Of a DNA stretch of 64,000 nucleotides, positions 51,292-60,110 are shown piece by piece. Within the stretch, counting starts at the first letter, position 1, and the number at the start of each line of letters is the position of its first letter. The DNA is from Aurantibrevibacter sp041747755 (lineage in GTDB: Bacteria; Bacteroidota; Bacteroidia; Flavobacteriales; Flavobacteriaceae), in the NCBI GenBank assembly GCA_041747755.1, contig JBGTEN010000153.1, forward strand, positions 1 through 64,000, in the 5' to 3' direction. Position numbers and translations under genes: made by a program. The notes under the pieces are model-generated. The model saw nothing but the letters and a program-made list of their open reading frames with translations. It did no database searches and was not told where the DNA came from.

Positions 51292-52311
51292 TTAAAGGGT
51301 GTTTTTAAATTGTTCTAAAAAGCGAACATCATTTTCACTCAACAAACGTATATCAGAGATTTGATAGAGTAACAGTGCAATTCTATCTATCCCCATTCCA
51401 AATGCAAAGCCGGAATATTCATGTGGGTCTATGCCACAATTAGAAAGCACGTTGGGGTCTACCATTCCGCAACCCATAATTTCGAGCCACCCAGTACCTT
51501 TAGTCATTTTATAATCCGTCTCTGTTTCAAGGCCCCAATAAACATCTACTTCAGCACTGGGTTCGGTAAACGGAAAATAGGAGGGACGAAGTCTTATTTT
51601 GGATTTACCAAAAAGTTCTGTGGTAAAGAATTGAAGCGTTTGTTTTAAGTCTGCAAAGGAAACATCTTTATCAATATACAATCCTTCAACCTGATGAAAG
51701 AAACAATGAGAACGGGCTGAAATGGCTTCATTTCTATAAACCCTTCCAGGAGAAATAGTACGTATAGGTGGTGTGTTATTTTCCATATACCGTACTTGGA
51801 CAGAAGATGTATGTGTACGAATTAAGATATCCGGGTTGGTTTGGATAAAAAAAGTGTCCTGCATATCTCTGGCAGGATGATATTCAGGGAGGTTTAGGGC
51901 AGTAAAATTATGCCAATCATCTTCAATTTCAGGACCTTCTGAAACATTGAAGCCAATGCTTGAGAAGATATCAATAATTTGATTCTTTACAATGGTTATA
52001 GGGTGTCTGGATCCCAAAGCAATGGGATCTCCAGGTCTTGTAAGATCACCATAAATACCTTTTTCAATAGTTTTATTTTCTAAAGTGCCTTTTAAGAGAT
52101 TTATTTTATCGTTGGCACTTATTTTTAGCTGATTAATGACTTGTCCAAATTCTTTTTTCTGGTCGGCTGGAACGTTTTTAAATTCAGAAAAGAAGAGGTT
52201 TAAAAATCCCTTTTTGCCTAAATATTTAATACGGAAGGCTTCTATAGCCTCGGGAGAATCAGTATTGAAATTTTCAACTTCAGTAATATGTTTTCGTATC
52301 TCTTCGATCAT
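51292..52311 (-). CDS. pheS: phenylalanine-tRNA ligase alpha subunit
   Basis: A 339-residue subunit of the class II enzyme that charges tRNA-Phe. The N-terminal coiled-coil (residues 1-90) is followed by the catalytic core with H-P-I-T-I-V-K, motif 2 (R-V-Y-R-N-E-A-I-S-A-R-S-H) and motif 3 (G-F-A-F-G-M-G-I-D-R-I-A-L-L). W-L-E-I-M-G-C-G-M-V is also typical. The frame is open to 52332, but ATG at 52311 gives the standard start. The beta-subunit gene pheT is not adjacent, as is often seen in Bacteroidota. Confidence 0.95.
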   Translation of the reverse strand: MIEEIRKHITEVENFNTDSPEAIEAFRIKYLGKKGFLNLFFSEFKNVPADQKKEFGQVINQLKISANDKINLLKGTLENKTIEKGIYGDLTRPGDPIALGSRHPITIVKNQIIDIFSSIGFNVSEGPEIEDDWHNFTALNLPEYHPARDMQDTFFIQTNPDILIRTHTSSVQVRYMENNTPPIRTISPGRVYRNEAISARSHCFFHQVEGLYIDKDVSFADLKQTLQFFTTELFGKSKIRLRPSYFPFTEPSAEVDVYWGLETETDYKMTKGTGWLEIMGCGMVDPNVLSNCGIDPHEYSGFAFGMGIDRIALLLYQISDIRLLSENDVRFLEQFKNTL

Positions 52312-52561
52312 AATGGTAAACTGAAAGGTCAAATTTAAAACTTTCTGTTTAGTTACCTGTTTTTATATCGAATTAAATACCTATACCAATTAAACTAAAT
52401 CCCTCAGTGGCCAAATTTTCATTTCTTAAAAGCAGAGAGATAGTTTGGTATAAAATAAAATTATGAGTAGCACTATAAATACCTTGCTATGAAGTTTGCT
52501 AGGATATTGGTATTGGGTGGTGTGTTAAGAAAGATACTGAATAGTCCATAGTAAGTTAAAT

Positions 52562-53326
52562 TTACGATTCTGAAGTTACTGTATTCCAACGGGAAATAGT
52601 GGATCTTTTTGTTCTTAAGAATCGGGTAACTTTTATTTTTGAATAATCATATAAAATAATGATAACGATAACTAGACAGGCAACAATAAACACCATAAAC
52701 TGAATATTTAGATAAAGAACACCTGCAAACACACCTCCTAAAAGATAAGCTCCGGCAATAGTAACTAAAAGTTGAGCTCTTCCCGCCAACTGTTCGTTTT
52801 GACGAAAGCTTTTTTTGGTGAACATAGCCAAAAGAATCCCAAGATCTGTGGTTAAACCGGTTAAGTGCGTAGTTTTAACCGCAAAGTTGGATATACTTGC
52901 CGTTAATCCATTCTGTATTCCCATAGCAAATAATAAGACGGCAACCATAAGCTCGGTTTCTGTTAATGTCTCTTTGTAGAAGAATTGACCATAAAAGCCT
53001 ATAAAGAGTAAGCATCCAATTTCTATAAGTAAGGGTATTGCATGAGAAAGATGTCTTCTTTTTTTGCTGGAATGAATGACCACGAGGTTAGATACGAAAT
53101 TACCAATGAAGAAGCAAAAAATCCATGCAAAAACAACTGCTGCTTGGTACCAGTTTCTTTTGGCAATTTCCTCTGCTAAGATGGCAAAATGCCCGGTTAC
53201 ATTAGAGGTAAAGGCAAAAAATATGATAACGGAGGCAACGTTTACCATGCCGGCAGAAAACGCCGTTAAGGCGCCTAACTTTTTGTTGTCTTCCAGGGTT
53301 CTACTATTATTAAATTTTCTTAACAT
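52562..53326 (-). CDS. DUF1275 (YoaK-like) membrane protein
   Basis: A 254-residue integral membrane protein with six or seven hydrophobic segments. The N-terminal pattern L-T-A-F-S-A-G-M-V-N-V-A-S and the later S-N-V-T-G-H match the YoaK/DUF1275 family, whose function is not known. The second family stretch N-G-L-T-A-S-I-S-N-F-A-V-K-T-T-H-L-T-G-L-T is clear. Four bases separate it from the next gene upstream, so they are probably co-transcribed. Confidence 0.88.
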   Translation of the reverse strand: MLRKFNNSRTLEDNKKLGALTAFSAGMVNVASVIIFFAFTSNVTGHFAILAEEIAKRNWYQAAVVFAWIFCFFIGNFVSNLVVIHSSKKRRHLSHAIPLLIEIGCLLFIGFYGQFFYKETLTETELMVAVLLFAMGIQNGLTASISNFAVKTTHLTGLTTDLGILLAMFTKKSFRQNEQLAGRAQLLVTIAGAYLLGGVFAGVLYLNIQFMVFIVACLVIVIIILYDYSKIKVTRFLRTKRSTISRWNTVTSES

Positions 53327-53329
53327 AAA

Positions 53330-53818
53330 CTAGCTGTTAACTCTTTTAAAAACCATTTTTACAATACCTTTTGCTTTGATATCAGAATTGAAGTAAAGAA
53401 CCATTTCATCATCATTTACTTTTTGCAAATTGTAATATTCCGTTTTGTCATCCGGATGTTTTAATTTTAAAACATGACCTCTTCCCTTCAAATTCCATTC
53501 AAGTGGAGTGGTAATCTGGTCTTTTTTATCTAACCTTAATTTCCCATTGGGTAAGAACTCCCATGTTTCTGCCTCATGTATTATAAGGCTTTGTATAATT
53601 TCCCTTTTAATGCTTTCTGATATGCTTTTGGAAGTCAAAGATCCATTTTCATTGTCTTTTTCAACTTTTTCATACTCCCAAGCCACTTCTTTCCAAGAGC
53701 CCAGAATGTTCTGCTCGGGGCTGGTGCTATTTAACATCATAGCACCAAAAAGGAGTATTGGCACAGTGAATAAAGCAATATATAGGACGCTTGGACCTAA
53801 ACCCGAGATCTTTTTCAT
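53330..53818 (-). CDS. lipocalin-like membrane-anchored protein
   Basis: A 162-residue protein with one N-terminal membrane segment (about residues 10-29) and an extracytoplasmic domain that starts I-L-G-S-W-K-E-V. The alternating strands W-E-F-L-P-N-G-K-L and E-W-N-L-K-G-R-G-H-V-L-K-L are typical of lipocalin-like beta-barrels found in many Bacteroidota proteins. Function is unknown. It stands between a Usp-like gene and the DUF1275 gene. Confidence 0.65.
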   Translation of the reverse strand: MKKISGLGPSVLYIALFTVPILLFGAMMLNSTSPEQNILGSWKEVAWEYEKVEKDNENGSLTSKSISESIKREIIQSLIIHEAETWEFLPNGKLRLDKKDQITTPLEWNLKGRGHVLKLKHPDDKTEYYNLQKVNDDEMVLYFNSDIKAKGIVKMVFKRVNS

Positions 53819-53838
53819 ACTTCTAATTTTAAAGGTTA

Positions 53839-54315
53839 TTAGGCAAATATATTAGCCAGAGAGTCACCCATGTAAATGCCGTGGGTTTCCTCTAACTGCA
53901 CTTCGTATACTGTTGGAATTGTTTTTTTAATGAAAGGAATAATGTCTAAACTTCTTGCAGAGGTTTTCTTTAATTTGTAATTTACAGGAATGTAAGCTTC
54001 AGTAATGTTGTTCGCTTCAGCATAATTTTGAAAAGCATTTTTAGTAAAGCCTATAAACACATCAGATACTAAGCTATTAATATTGGAATCAAACTTGTTT
54101 TTTATGATATCTCTTGCCTCACAGAACTCTTTGTTCTCTAAGGTTGAAATAAAATGATGCTTATTAAAAAATAAGAGATCCGAAATAGAATTGGAAAGGG
54201 TTACTCCATGAACCAAAACTATGTCTAGCTTTTCATTAGGATGGTTCTCTAGTGTATTCTTTAAAATGGTCAAAGAATCAACTGTAAAATCTGTGGGAAC
54301 AAGAATTTTTTTCAT
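53839..54315 (-). CDS. universal stress protein-like protein
   Basis: A 158-residue protein that begins K-K-I-L-V-P-T-D-F-T, the Usp beta-1 strand with the ATP-site Asp. The following helix and V-L-V-H-G strand fit the fold. The usual C-terminal G-x2-G-x9-G-S loop is not recognisable, so nucleotide binding may be lost or altered. It lies just downstream of the histidine kinase gene on the same strand. Confidence 0.75.
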   Translation of the reverse strand: MKKILVPTDFTVDSLTILKNTLENHPNEKLDIVLVHGVTLSNSISDLLFFNKHHFISTLENKEFCEARDIIKNKFDSNINSLVSDVFIGFTKNAFQNYAEANNITEAYIPVNYKLKKTSARSLDIIPFIKKTIPTVYEVQLEETHGIYMGDSLANIFA

Positions 54316-54429
54316 AATGTTTTGATTTTTTTACATTACAAAACTACTATGAGGGTATTAAAATGGGCTAAGGATGAAATTAGAAATTGATTAGAATGAC
54401 CAAGTTACTATTAGAAACAGATTAGAATT

Positions 54430-55803
54430 TTATAAAGTGTAATTACCCAAAGGAATTTTTATGGTGACAATAGTTCCTTTTCCTTCAATTGAAGTAATAT
54501 TAATTTCACCTTCGTGAATTTTAATCACATTTTTTGTGAGTGGTAAGCCAATCCCGTAACCATCAAAATTCTTAGTGTTAGAAGCTCTAAAAAAGGGGTC
54601 ATAAATAAACTGAATTTCATTTTCCGGGATTCCAATACCTTTATCGGTAATTATTATAACAACTTCCTTTTGGGTAGCACCTAAAGAAACTTTTACTTCT
54701 TGATTATTGGAATATTTGGAGGCATTCATTACAATATTAGAAAATGCTAGATGCAACAACTGTTCATTTCCTTTTACTTTTAATTTTTCAGGGGATTCCG
54801 GAAGTAAGCTAAAATCTAAATTTATGAGTGACTTTGGTTTTATTTTGAGCACCGTTTCCTTAACATCCAATAACAATTGATCCATTCGGACTTTGTCAAA
54901 TTTTTGCACTTTACCATTATAACCGGTCTGAGCAAGAAATAATAACGCTTTGGTCTTTTTGTCTAATTTTTCCGCCTCTTCCAATATTGCGTTCAAAGCT
55001 TCTATATACTCTTCTGGCTTTCTAATTTTGGAGAGTGTAACATCTGCTTCACCTATTATGGATGTAAGCGGGGTATTTAGCTCATGAGAGGCATTGCTTA
55101 TAAAATTTTTCTGGGTTTCAAAGGCAGTCTCTAAGCGATTGAGCATATTGTTGAAGGTTTTTGCCAATTCTGAGAGCTCATCATTATTTTTTGTGACATC
55201 TAAACGAAGATGCATATTTTCTGAACTTATATTATTTACGCTGGTGGTAATTGCCTTAAGTGGATTCAACACTTTTTTTGAAAACCAAAAGGCTGTTCCA
55301 AGAATTGTAATTATTGCCACTAATATTGATATAATTAATAGGTTAAACAAAAAGGCATTGTGATGGGTATTATAATAATTTTCTGCAGAAACTATAGATA
55401 TATACTTCTGTCCTGCGGAACTGAAGATAACCCCGGCATAAAAAGTACCGTTTTCCTTTTTAGTTGCAACCTCTTTTTTAATTATTTCCTTTATAAATGA
55501 AAAAGATATATTGGCTTTCCTAGCTTGCGCTTCTAAATCTGTAGAACTGGAATCAAAAAAAAAGCTTTTTTCATTTGGTAATTCTTCCAAATAACCTAGC
55601 CTAAATTCTCTAATAGTGTTTACATCCGGCTCCGGTTCTTCAAACTCTATTTTTGCTGCGGTAATGGCCCTTAATTCTAAGCGCTTGTAAAAGTCTGCAT
55701 AAGAATATCTGGATATAGAATAATATATAAAGCCACTAAATAGCAATGTATACAAAATAAATATACTTGCTAAATACAGTATAATTTTGTTTCTGGTTTT
55801 CAT
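54430..55803 (-). CDS. sensor histidine kinase
   Basis: A 457-residue inner-membrane kinase. TM1 is at about 8-28, a sensory loop of about 120 residues follows, and TM2 is at about 151-172. Then come a HAMP domain (173-225), HisKA with His240 (S-N-A-S-H-E-L-N-T-P-L-T) and an ATPase domain with N-A-S-K-Y-S, D-K-G-I-G-I-P and G-Y-G-I-G-L-P. It pairs with the response regulator encoded upstream (57-bp gap). The signal is unknown. The nearby carbonic anhydrase, SulP and Usp genes are possible targets. Confidence 0.93.
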   Translation of the reverse strand: MKTRNKIILYLASIFILYTLLFSGFIYYSISRYSYADFYKRLELRAITAAKIEFEEPEPDVNTIREFRLGYLEELPNEKSFFFDSSSTDLEAQARKANISFSFIKEIIKKEVATKKENGTFYAGVIFSSAGQKYISIVSAENYYNTHHNAFLFNLLIISILVAIITILGTAFWFSKKVLNPLKAITTSVNNISSENMHLRLDVTKNNDELSELAKTFNNMLNRLETAFETQKNFISNASHELNTPLTSIIGEADVTLSKIRKPEEYIEALNAILEEAEKLDKKTKALLFLAQTGYNGKVQKFDKVRMDQLLLDVKETVLKIKPKSLINLDFSLLPESPEKLKVKGNEQLLHLAFSNIVMNASKYSNNQEVKVSLGATQKEVVIIITDKGIGIPENEIQFIYDPFFRASNTKNFDGYGIGLPLTKNVIKIHEGEINITSIEGKGTIVTIKIPLGNYTL

Positions 55804-55860
55804 CTGTTACTATTTACTGCTTTTAAATTGTACTATTTTTTGGGATGCTTACAGATTATT

Positions 55861-56568
55861 TCATGCATTTTCCTTTAGTACGTAGCCCATGCCAATAACG
55901 GTATGAATAAGACGAATAGCGCCGGATTTTTCCAGTTTTTTTCGCAAATAGTTAACATAGACATCTACTACGTTTGTTCCCATGTCAAAGTTTATACCCC
56001 AAACTTCTTCTAACAGCTCTATTCTCGAAAAAACTTTTCGAGGGCTTTTCATAAAAACCAATAAGAGCCTGTATTCTGTAGATGTTAACGATATTTCTTT
56101 ATCATTCCTTTTTACAGTTTTAGCATTGTCATCCAGTTCCAAATCAAGAAAGGAATACCTATCTCCCTCCTCTAACAATGGCATAAAATCTTCAGTTCGT
56201 CTCAGCAAGTTCTTTATTCTTGCCACTAATTCTATAAATTTAAAAGGTTTTACCAAATAGTCATCAGCTCCTGTACTTAATCCCAAGACAATATTCTCTG
56301 CACTACCTAAGGCGGTGAGAAAAAGAATAGGGACTTGTCTGTTGCTGTTTCGTATTGCTTTACAAACTTCCAGACCATTGATGGTAGGTAGCATGATGTC
56401 TAAAATTATTAAGTCAAATTTTGTTGACTTTATAAAATCAAGTCCATTTTCCCCGTTAAACGCAATAGTCAAATTAAAACCTTCTTCCGTTAGCCCCTTA
56501 TTCACAAAGGAACAAACCCTAGGGTCATCTTCAATAAGTAAAATTTTATTTTTCTTCTTCGTCCCCAT
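55861..56568 (-). CDS. OmpR-family response regulator
   Basis: A 235-residue regulator: a receiver domain with Asp-Asp near residue 14, phospho-acceptor Asp57 (L-I-I-L-D-I-M-L-P) and Lys in V-K-P-F-K-F. A winged-helix DNA-binding domain follows (L-T-S-T-E-Y-R-L-L, then V-D-V-Y-V-N-Y-L-R-K-K-L, G-M-G-Y-V-L). The frame is open to a TTG at 56580, but ATG at 56568 is more likely. It is cognate to the kinase directly downstream. Confidence 0.93.
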   Translation of the reverse strand: MGTKKKNKILLIEDDPRVCSFVNKGLTEEGFNLTIAFNGENGLDFIKSTKFDLIILDIMLPTINGLEVCKAIRNSNRQVPILFLTALGSAENIVLGLSTGADDYLVKPFKFIELVARIKNLLRRTEDFMPLLEEGDRYSFLDLELDDNAKTVKRNDKEISLTSTEYRLLLVFMKSPRKVFSRIELLEEVWGINFDMGTNVVDVYVNYLRKKLEKSGAIRLIHTVIGMGYVLKENA

Positions 56569-56665
56569 TTTGATAATCAAACAATTTTAATAAACAATGG
56601 GTTATACCTATGTTTACAGGAGTTATAAATAGCCAGATGGTTAGCGAGGCAAAATATATTTCGAG

Positions 56666-57292
56666 TTAATCTAAATGATAAATCTCCATTATATTTCGTA
56701 AAATGGTATCAAAATCTATTTTCAAATCTATTAATTTGCCCGTGTGTATATCAAAAACCCAGCCATGAACTTTTAAACCTCTGTCTCTGTAGGCTTTTTG
56801 CACAGAAGAAGTTTTGATTAAGTTTACACATTGTTCCTGAACATTTAACTCAACTAAACGGTCATATTTCTTTTCTTCATCAGTAATAGTCTCTAATTCT
56901 CTTCGATGAATTCTATAAACGTCTCTGATATTTCGCAACCAAGGGTTTAATATACCCAAATCTGCCGAAAGCATAGCTGCTTTAACACCCCCGCAGGAAT
57001 AATGTCCACAAACAACCACATGATTTACTTTAAGATGCTGTACAGCATATTCTACCACGGACATTACATTTAGATCAATACTGATAACCATATTGGCAAT
57101 GTTTCTATGAACAAATACCTCTCCTGGCCCTAAGCCCATAAGATCTTCTGCCGTTACCCTACTATCGGAGCACCCAATGTAAAGCAATTCCGGAGTTTGT
57201 CCTCTTCCTAAATCATTAAAAAATTCAGGATTTACATTTAATTTGTTTTCTATCCATTGTTCATTATTTTCAAATACTATGTCTAAATTCAT
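56666..57292 (-). CDS. beta-class carbonic anhydrase
   Basis: A 208-residue zinc enzyme that interconverts CO2 and bicarbonate. The zinc ligands are Cys41 and Asp43 (G-C-S-D-S-R-V), with His97 and Cys100 in C-G-H-Y-S-C-G-G. Length is normal. It follows the SulP gene by 10 bases, an arrangement that points to bicarbonate uptake and conversion. Confidence 0.94.
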   Translation of the reverse strand: MNLDIVFENNEQWIENKLNVNPEFFNDLGRGQTPELLYIGCSDSRVTAEDLMGLGPGEVFVHRNIANMVISIDLNVMSVVEYAVQHLKVNHVVVCGHYSCGGVKAAMLSADLGILNPWLRNIRDVYRIHRRELETITDEEKKYDRLVELNVQEQCVNLIKTSSVQKAYRDRGLKVHGWVFDIHTGKLIDLKIDFDTILRNIMEIYHLD

Positions 57293-57302
57293 GCTTTATT
57301 TC

Positions 57303-58895
57303 CTATGGTTTATATAAGTCCTTTTTTGGTGTTAGGGTGAAAAAATCGATATAGCTTGGCGGGTTCACAACTATCCCTCTTTCAGAAACTAACTTAATAG
57401 TAATATTTCTGTTTCTTGCTTTGATAGCAAAGTCTTCTAAAATTTCGATAACATCATTATCCAGATACCGCGTTTTGCGAACATCAATTTCTAAAAAAGA
57501 ATTTTCCGGTACCCGATCCAGTTCCTTGAGAATAGCTCCCTTGTTAATGAAGGTAACTTCTTCTGCAAGTGTCATTTTTAATCTGTTATCATTAATATCA
57601 TCTCCTTCTTTATGAAGGAAGTGAGAGTTCTGATAACTTTTATATAGTACAATAAATATGCCCACAACAAGTCCCATACCTACCCCAACTAAAAGATCCT
57701 TAAAAATGATACCCAATATGGTAATAATAAAAGGGATAAATTGCTTCCAACCTAATTTCCACATTTTAAGAAATAAGGCAGGTTTGGCCAATTTATAACC
57801 CACAACAAATAATACAGCTGCTAAAACAGACAACGGTATCATGTTTAATATGGTAGGAATTAAAATAACCGAGATAAGCAGGAGAAAACCATGAACTATG
57901 GTGGACATTTTTGTTTTTCCACCGGATTGAATATTGGCAGAACTTCTGACAATCACCTGTGTAATTGGCAAACCACCAATTAATCCGGAAAGAATGTTTC
58001 CGGTACCTTGTGCAAATAATTCTCTATTGGGAGGAGTAACATTTTTATCAGGGTCTAATTTGTCGGTTGCCTCAACACTTAATAGTGTTTCAATACTGGC
58101 TACTAAGGCAAGGGTAAATGCAACCAACCAAATTTCAGGATTGCTTATGGCGCCAAAGTTGGGTAAGGTAAATTGCTTTACAAAGGAAGCTGCGTCCTCC
58201 GGTATCGGAACATTTACCAAATGGGATTGTCCTATGGCCAAGATTTGATGCGATTTGGTAAGCAGATAAAAAATAACGCCTAAGAATACCACCACTAGCG
58301 GGCCTTGTACTAATTGAAAAACTCTATGTTTTTTTGCCAATACATTGTCCCAAATGATAAGAACTGTAAGGGAAATTATGCCTATAAGTGCAGATCCTGG
58401 AACAATATTATTTATAGTATTAAATAGTTCTGAAAATGTATTGCCTCCGTCAATTTCAAAAAACCCAAAATCCCCGGCTGATTCTTCATCATATCCAAAA
58501 AAGATAGGAATTTGTTTTAATACAATAATTATCCCTATACCGGTAAGCATGCCCTTGATAACAGATGAGGGAAAATAATAGCCAATTACTCCTAGTTTAA
58601 GCACCCCAAAGATGAGCTGTATAACGCCGCCTAAGACTACCGCCAAAAGAAAATTTTCATAACCCCCCAAGGTGCCAATGGCAACTAAAACAATGGCTGC
58701 CAAACCAGCGGCAGGACCACTAACCCCTAATTTGGATCCACTCATGGCTCCTACAACAATACCACCTATTATACCTGCTATTACCCCGGAAAATAGTGGT
58801 GCCCCACTGGCCAGAGCAATACCAAGGCACAACGGCAATGCTACGAAAAACACGACCAAACTGGCCGGAAGATCTTTCTTTAAATGTTTGAACAT
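57303..58895 (-). CDS. SulP family anion transporter (probable bicarbonate)
   Basis: A 530-residue membrane protein with ten or more segments and the family pattern G-A-M-S-G-S-K-L-G-V-S-G-P-A-A-G. The C-terminal part (about 430-525) is a STAS-like domain (F-L-E-I-D-V-R-K-T-R-Y-L-D-N-D-V). SulP proteins carry sulfate, bicarbonate or other anions, often with Na+. The directly following carbonic anhydrase gene makes bicarbonate the most likely substrate. Confidence 0.9.
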   Translation of the reverse strand: MFKHLKKDLPASLVVFFVALPLCLGIALASGAPLFSGVIAGIIGGIVVGAMSGSKLGVSGPAAGLAAIVLVAIGTLGGYENFLLAVVLGGVIQLIFGVLKLGVIGYYFPSSVIKGMLTGIGIIIVLKQIPIFFGYDEESAGDFGFFEIDGGNTFSELFNTINNIVPGSALIGIISLTVLIIWDNVLAKKHRVFQLVQGPLVVVFLGVIFYLLTKSHQILAIGQSHLVNVPIPEDAASFVKQFTLPNFGAISNPEIWLVAFTLALVASIETLLSVEATDKLDPDKNVTPPNRELFAQGTGNILSGLIGGLPITQVIVRSSANIQSGGKTKMSTIVHGFLLLISVILIPTILNMIPLSVLAAVLFVVGYKLAKPALFLKMWKLGWKQFIPFIITILGIIFKDLLVGVGMGLVVGIFIVLYKSYQNSHFLHKEGDDINDNRLKMTLAEEVTFINKGAILKELDRVPENSFLEIDVRKTRYLDNDVIEILEDFAIKARNRNITIKLVSERGIVVNPPSYIDFFTLTPKKDLYKP

Positions 58896-58978
58896 ACTAA
58901 ATACCGTTTTTAGGCCTTGAACACCTTATTAAGTTAAAGACAATTTGGAAAATTAATTGAAAGTGAGAAATGATGAAC

Positions 58979-59290
58979 TTAAATGTGCTTCTTTGGAGGG
59001 GGTACAAGCACGGCTAAGAATGGGTCGTAGTAGTATTCCTTATCTAAATTTAAACTGCTAAATTTTATCTGAAAATTAAAAGAATAGTTGGAATTGGTAT
59101 TAGAAAACAATTCACTCTTAAACAAGTTTTCATGTTTCACTTCCTGATGAGACTCCTCCTCTTCCTCTACACTATAGAAAATAGAAATATCCGCCTCGTC
59201 GTTAAGCAAACTTAAAATTGATGGTGCTATTAGGAACAAGCTAAAGCTTGTAAACAATACACAAACAAATATTTTAGTTTTTAAATCCAA
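58979..59290 (-). CDS. small membrane-anchored hypothetical protein
   Basis: A 103-codon frame with an N-terminal hydrophobic segment (about 7-27), an acidic stretch (V-E-E-E-E-E-S-H) and a C-terminus ending L-V-P-P-P-K-K-H-I. There is no in-frame ATG; a TTG at 59290 directly after a stop is the only upstream start seen. I recognise no domain. It lies between the SulP gene and batE, in the same direction. It may be a real Flavobacteria-specific gene. Confidence 0.55.
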   Translation of the reverse strand: MDLKTKIFVCVLFTSFSLFLIAPSILSLLNDEADISIFYSVEEEEESHQEVKHENLFKSELFSNTNSNYSFNFQIKFSSLNLDKEYYYDPFLAVLVPPPKKHI

Positions 59291-59349
59291 TGGTTAAAGT
59301 TGATAAATGCAAATATAACCGTATTACCCTCAACTTGTGTTAAGGAATG

Positions 59350-60108
59350 TTAAAAATCCATAAGGGCCTTGATTGCATCGTTGGGAACCCAGCCGGTTTT
59401 ACCGTCGCCAATTTTAATCTTTTTCCAATTGTCTAGGGTCTCTAGAATATTTACCTTGGTTCCTGCGTGAAGGGTAAACAATTCTTCACTTCTGGAATTT
59501 GGTTCAGATTTTATTACCACTGCTTCCGAAAAAACAATAGCCGGGTTTTCCTGTTTATAACTGTTGTATTCCAAATAGGCAAAAGTTATTGAGAGTAGTG
59601 CAATACCAAGAAAAACCAGACTGCTAGTGAAGGCGATTCGCTTTTGCTGGGGATATCTGAAATAATAGAAAGCGATGTATGCCAGTACAAACAAGAGTGT
59701 AAAAAAAACGCCTAAATAAGCCCATTGATCAAATGAGAAAAGGCCTGCAACGGAATTATAGGCTTTTGTAATACTGCTTTCAGGTAGTTGTTGAATAGCA
59801 TCCAGGGTCAGACTTTGTGCAAAAGCCAGATTATTTAGAATCTCTGAGTCGTTAGGGTTTAAAATAAGTGCTTTTTCAAAATAGTAGATACTGGGAGCAA
59901 TCTGGTTTGTTTTGTAATACGAGTTTCCCAGATTGTAATAAAGTGCTGCAGAGTGTTCGCCGTTTTCAAGAATTTTTAAATAGTTGGAAATAGCTTCTTC
60001 ATATTTTCCCTCATTATAAGCCACAGTAGCATTATCAAACAACTTGGTATTTTGAGAGCTTGCAAGAAAAGAAAACAACAGTATAAAAAGGATTGTAAAC
60101 TTTCTCAT
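59350..60108 (-). CDS. batE: BatE: TPR and SH3-like aerotolerance protein
   Basis: A 252-residue envelope protein. A signal peptide (ends A-S-S-Q) is followed by TPR units (N-E-G-K-Y-E-E-A-I-S-N-Y and L-Y-Y-N-L-G-N-S-Y-Y), two membrane segments around 130-185 and a C-terminal bacterial SH3 domain (S-E-P-N-S-R-S-E-E-L, then G-W-V-P-N-D). The frame starts at a GTG overlapping the batD stop, but ATG at 60108 is the better start. It is the last gene of the bat operon. Confidence 0.88.
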   Translation of the reverse strand: MRKFTILFILLFSFLASSQNTKLFDNATVAYNEGKYEEAISNYLKILENGEHSAALYYNLGNSYYKTNQIAPSIYYFEKALILNPNDSEILNNLAFAQSLTLDAIQQLPESSITKAYNSVAGLFSFDQWAYLGVFFTLLFVLAYIAFYYFRYPQQKRIAFTSSLVFLGIALLSITFAYLEYNSYKQENPAIVFSEAVVIKSEPNSRSEELFTLHAGTKVNILETLDNWKKIKIGDGKTGWVPNDAIKALMDF

Positions 60109-60110
60109 AA

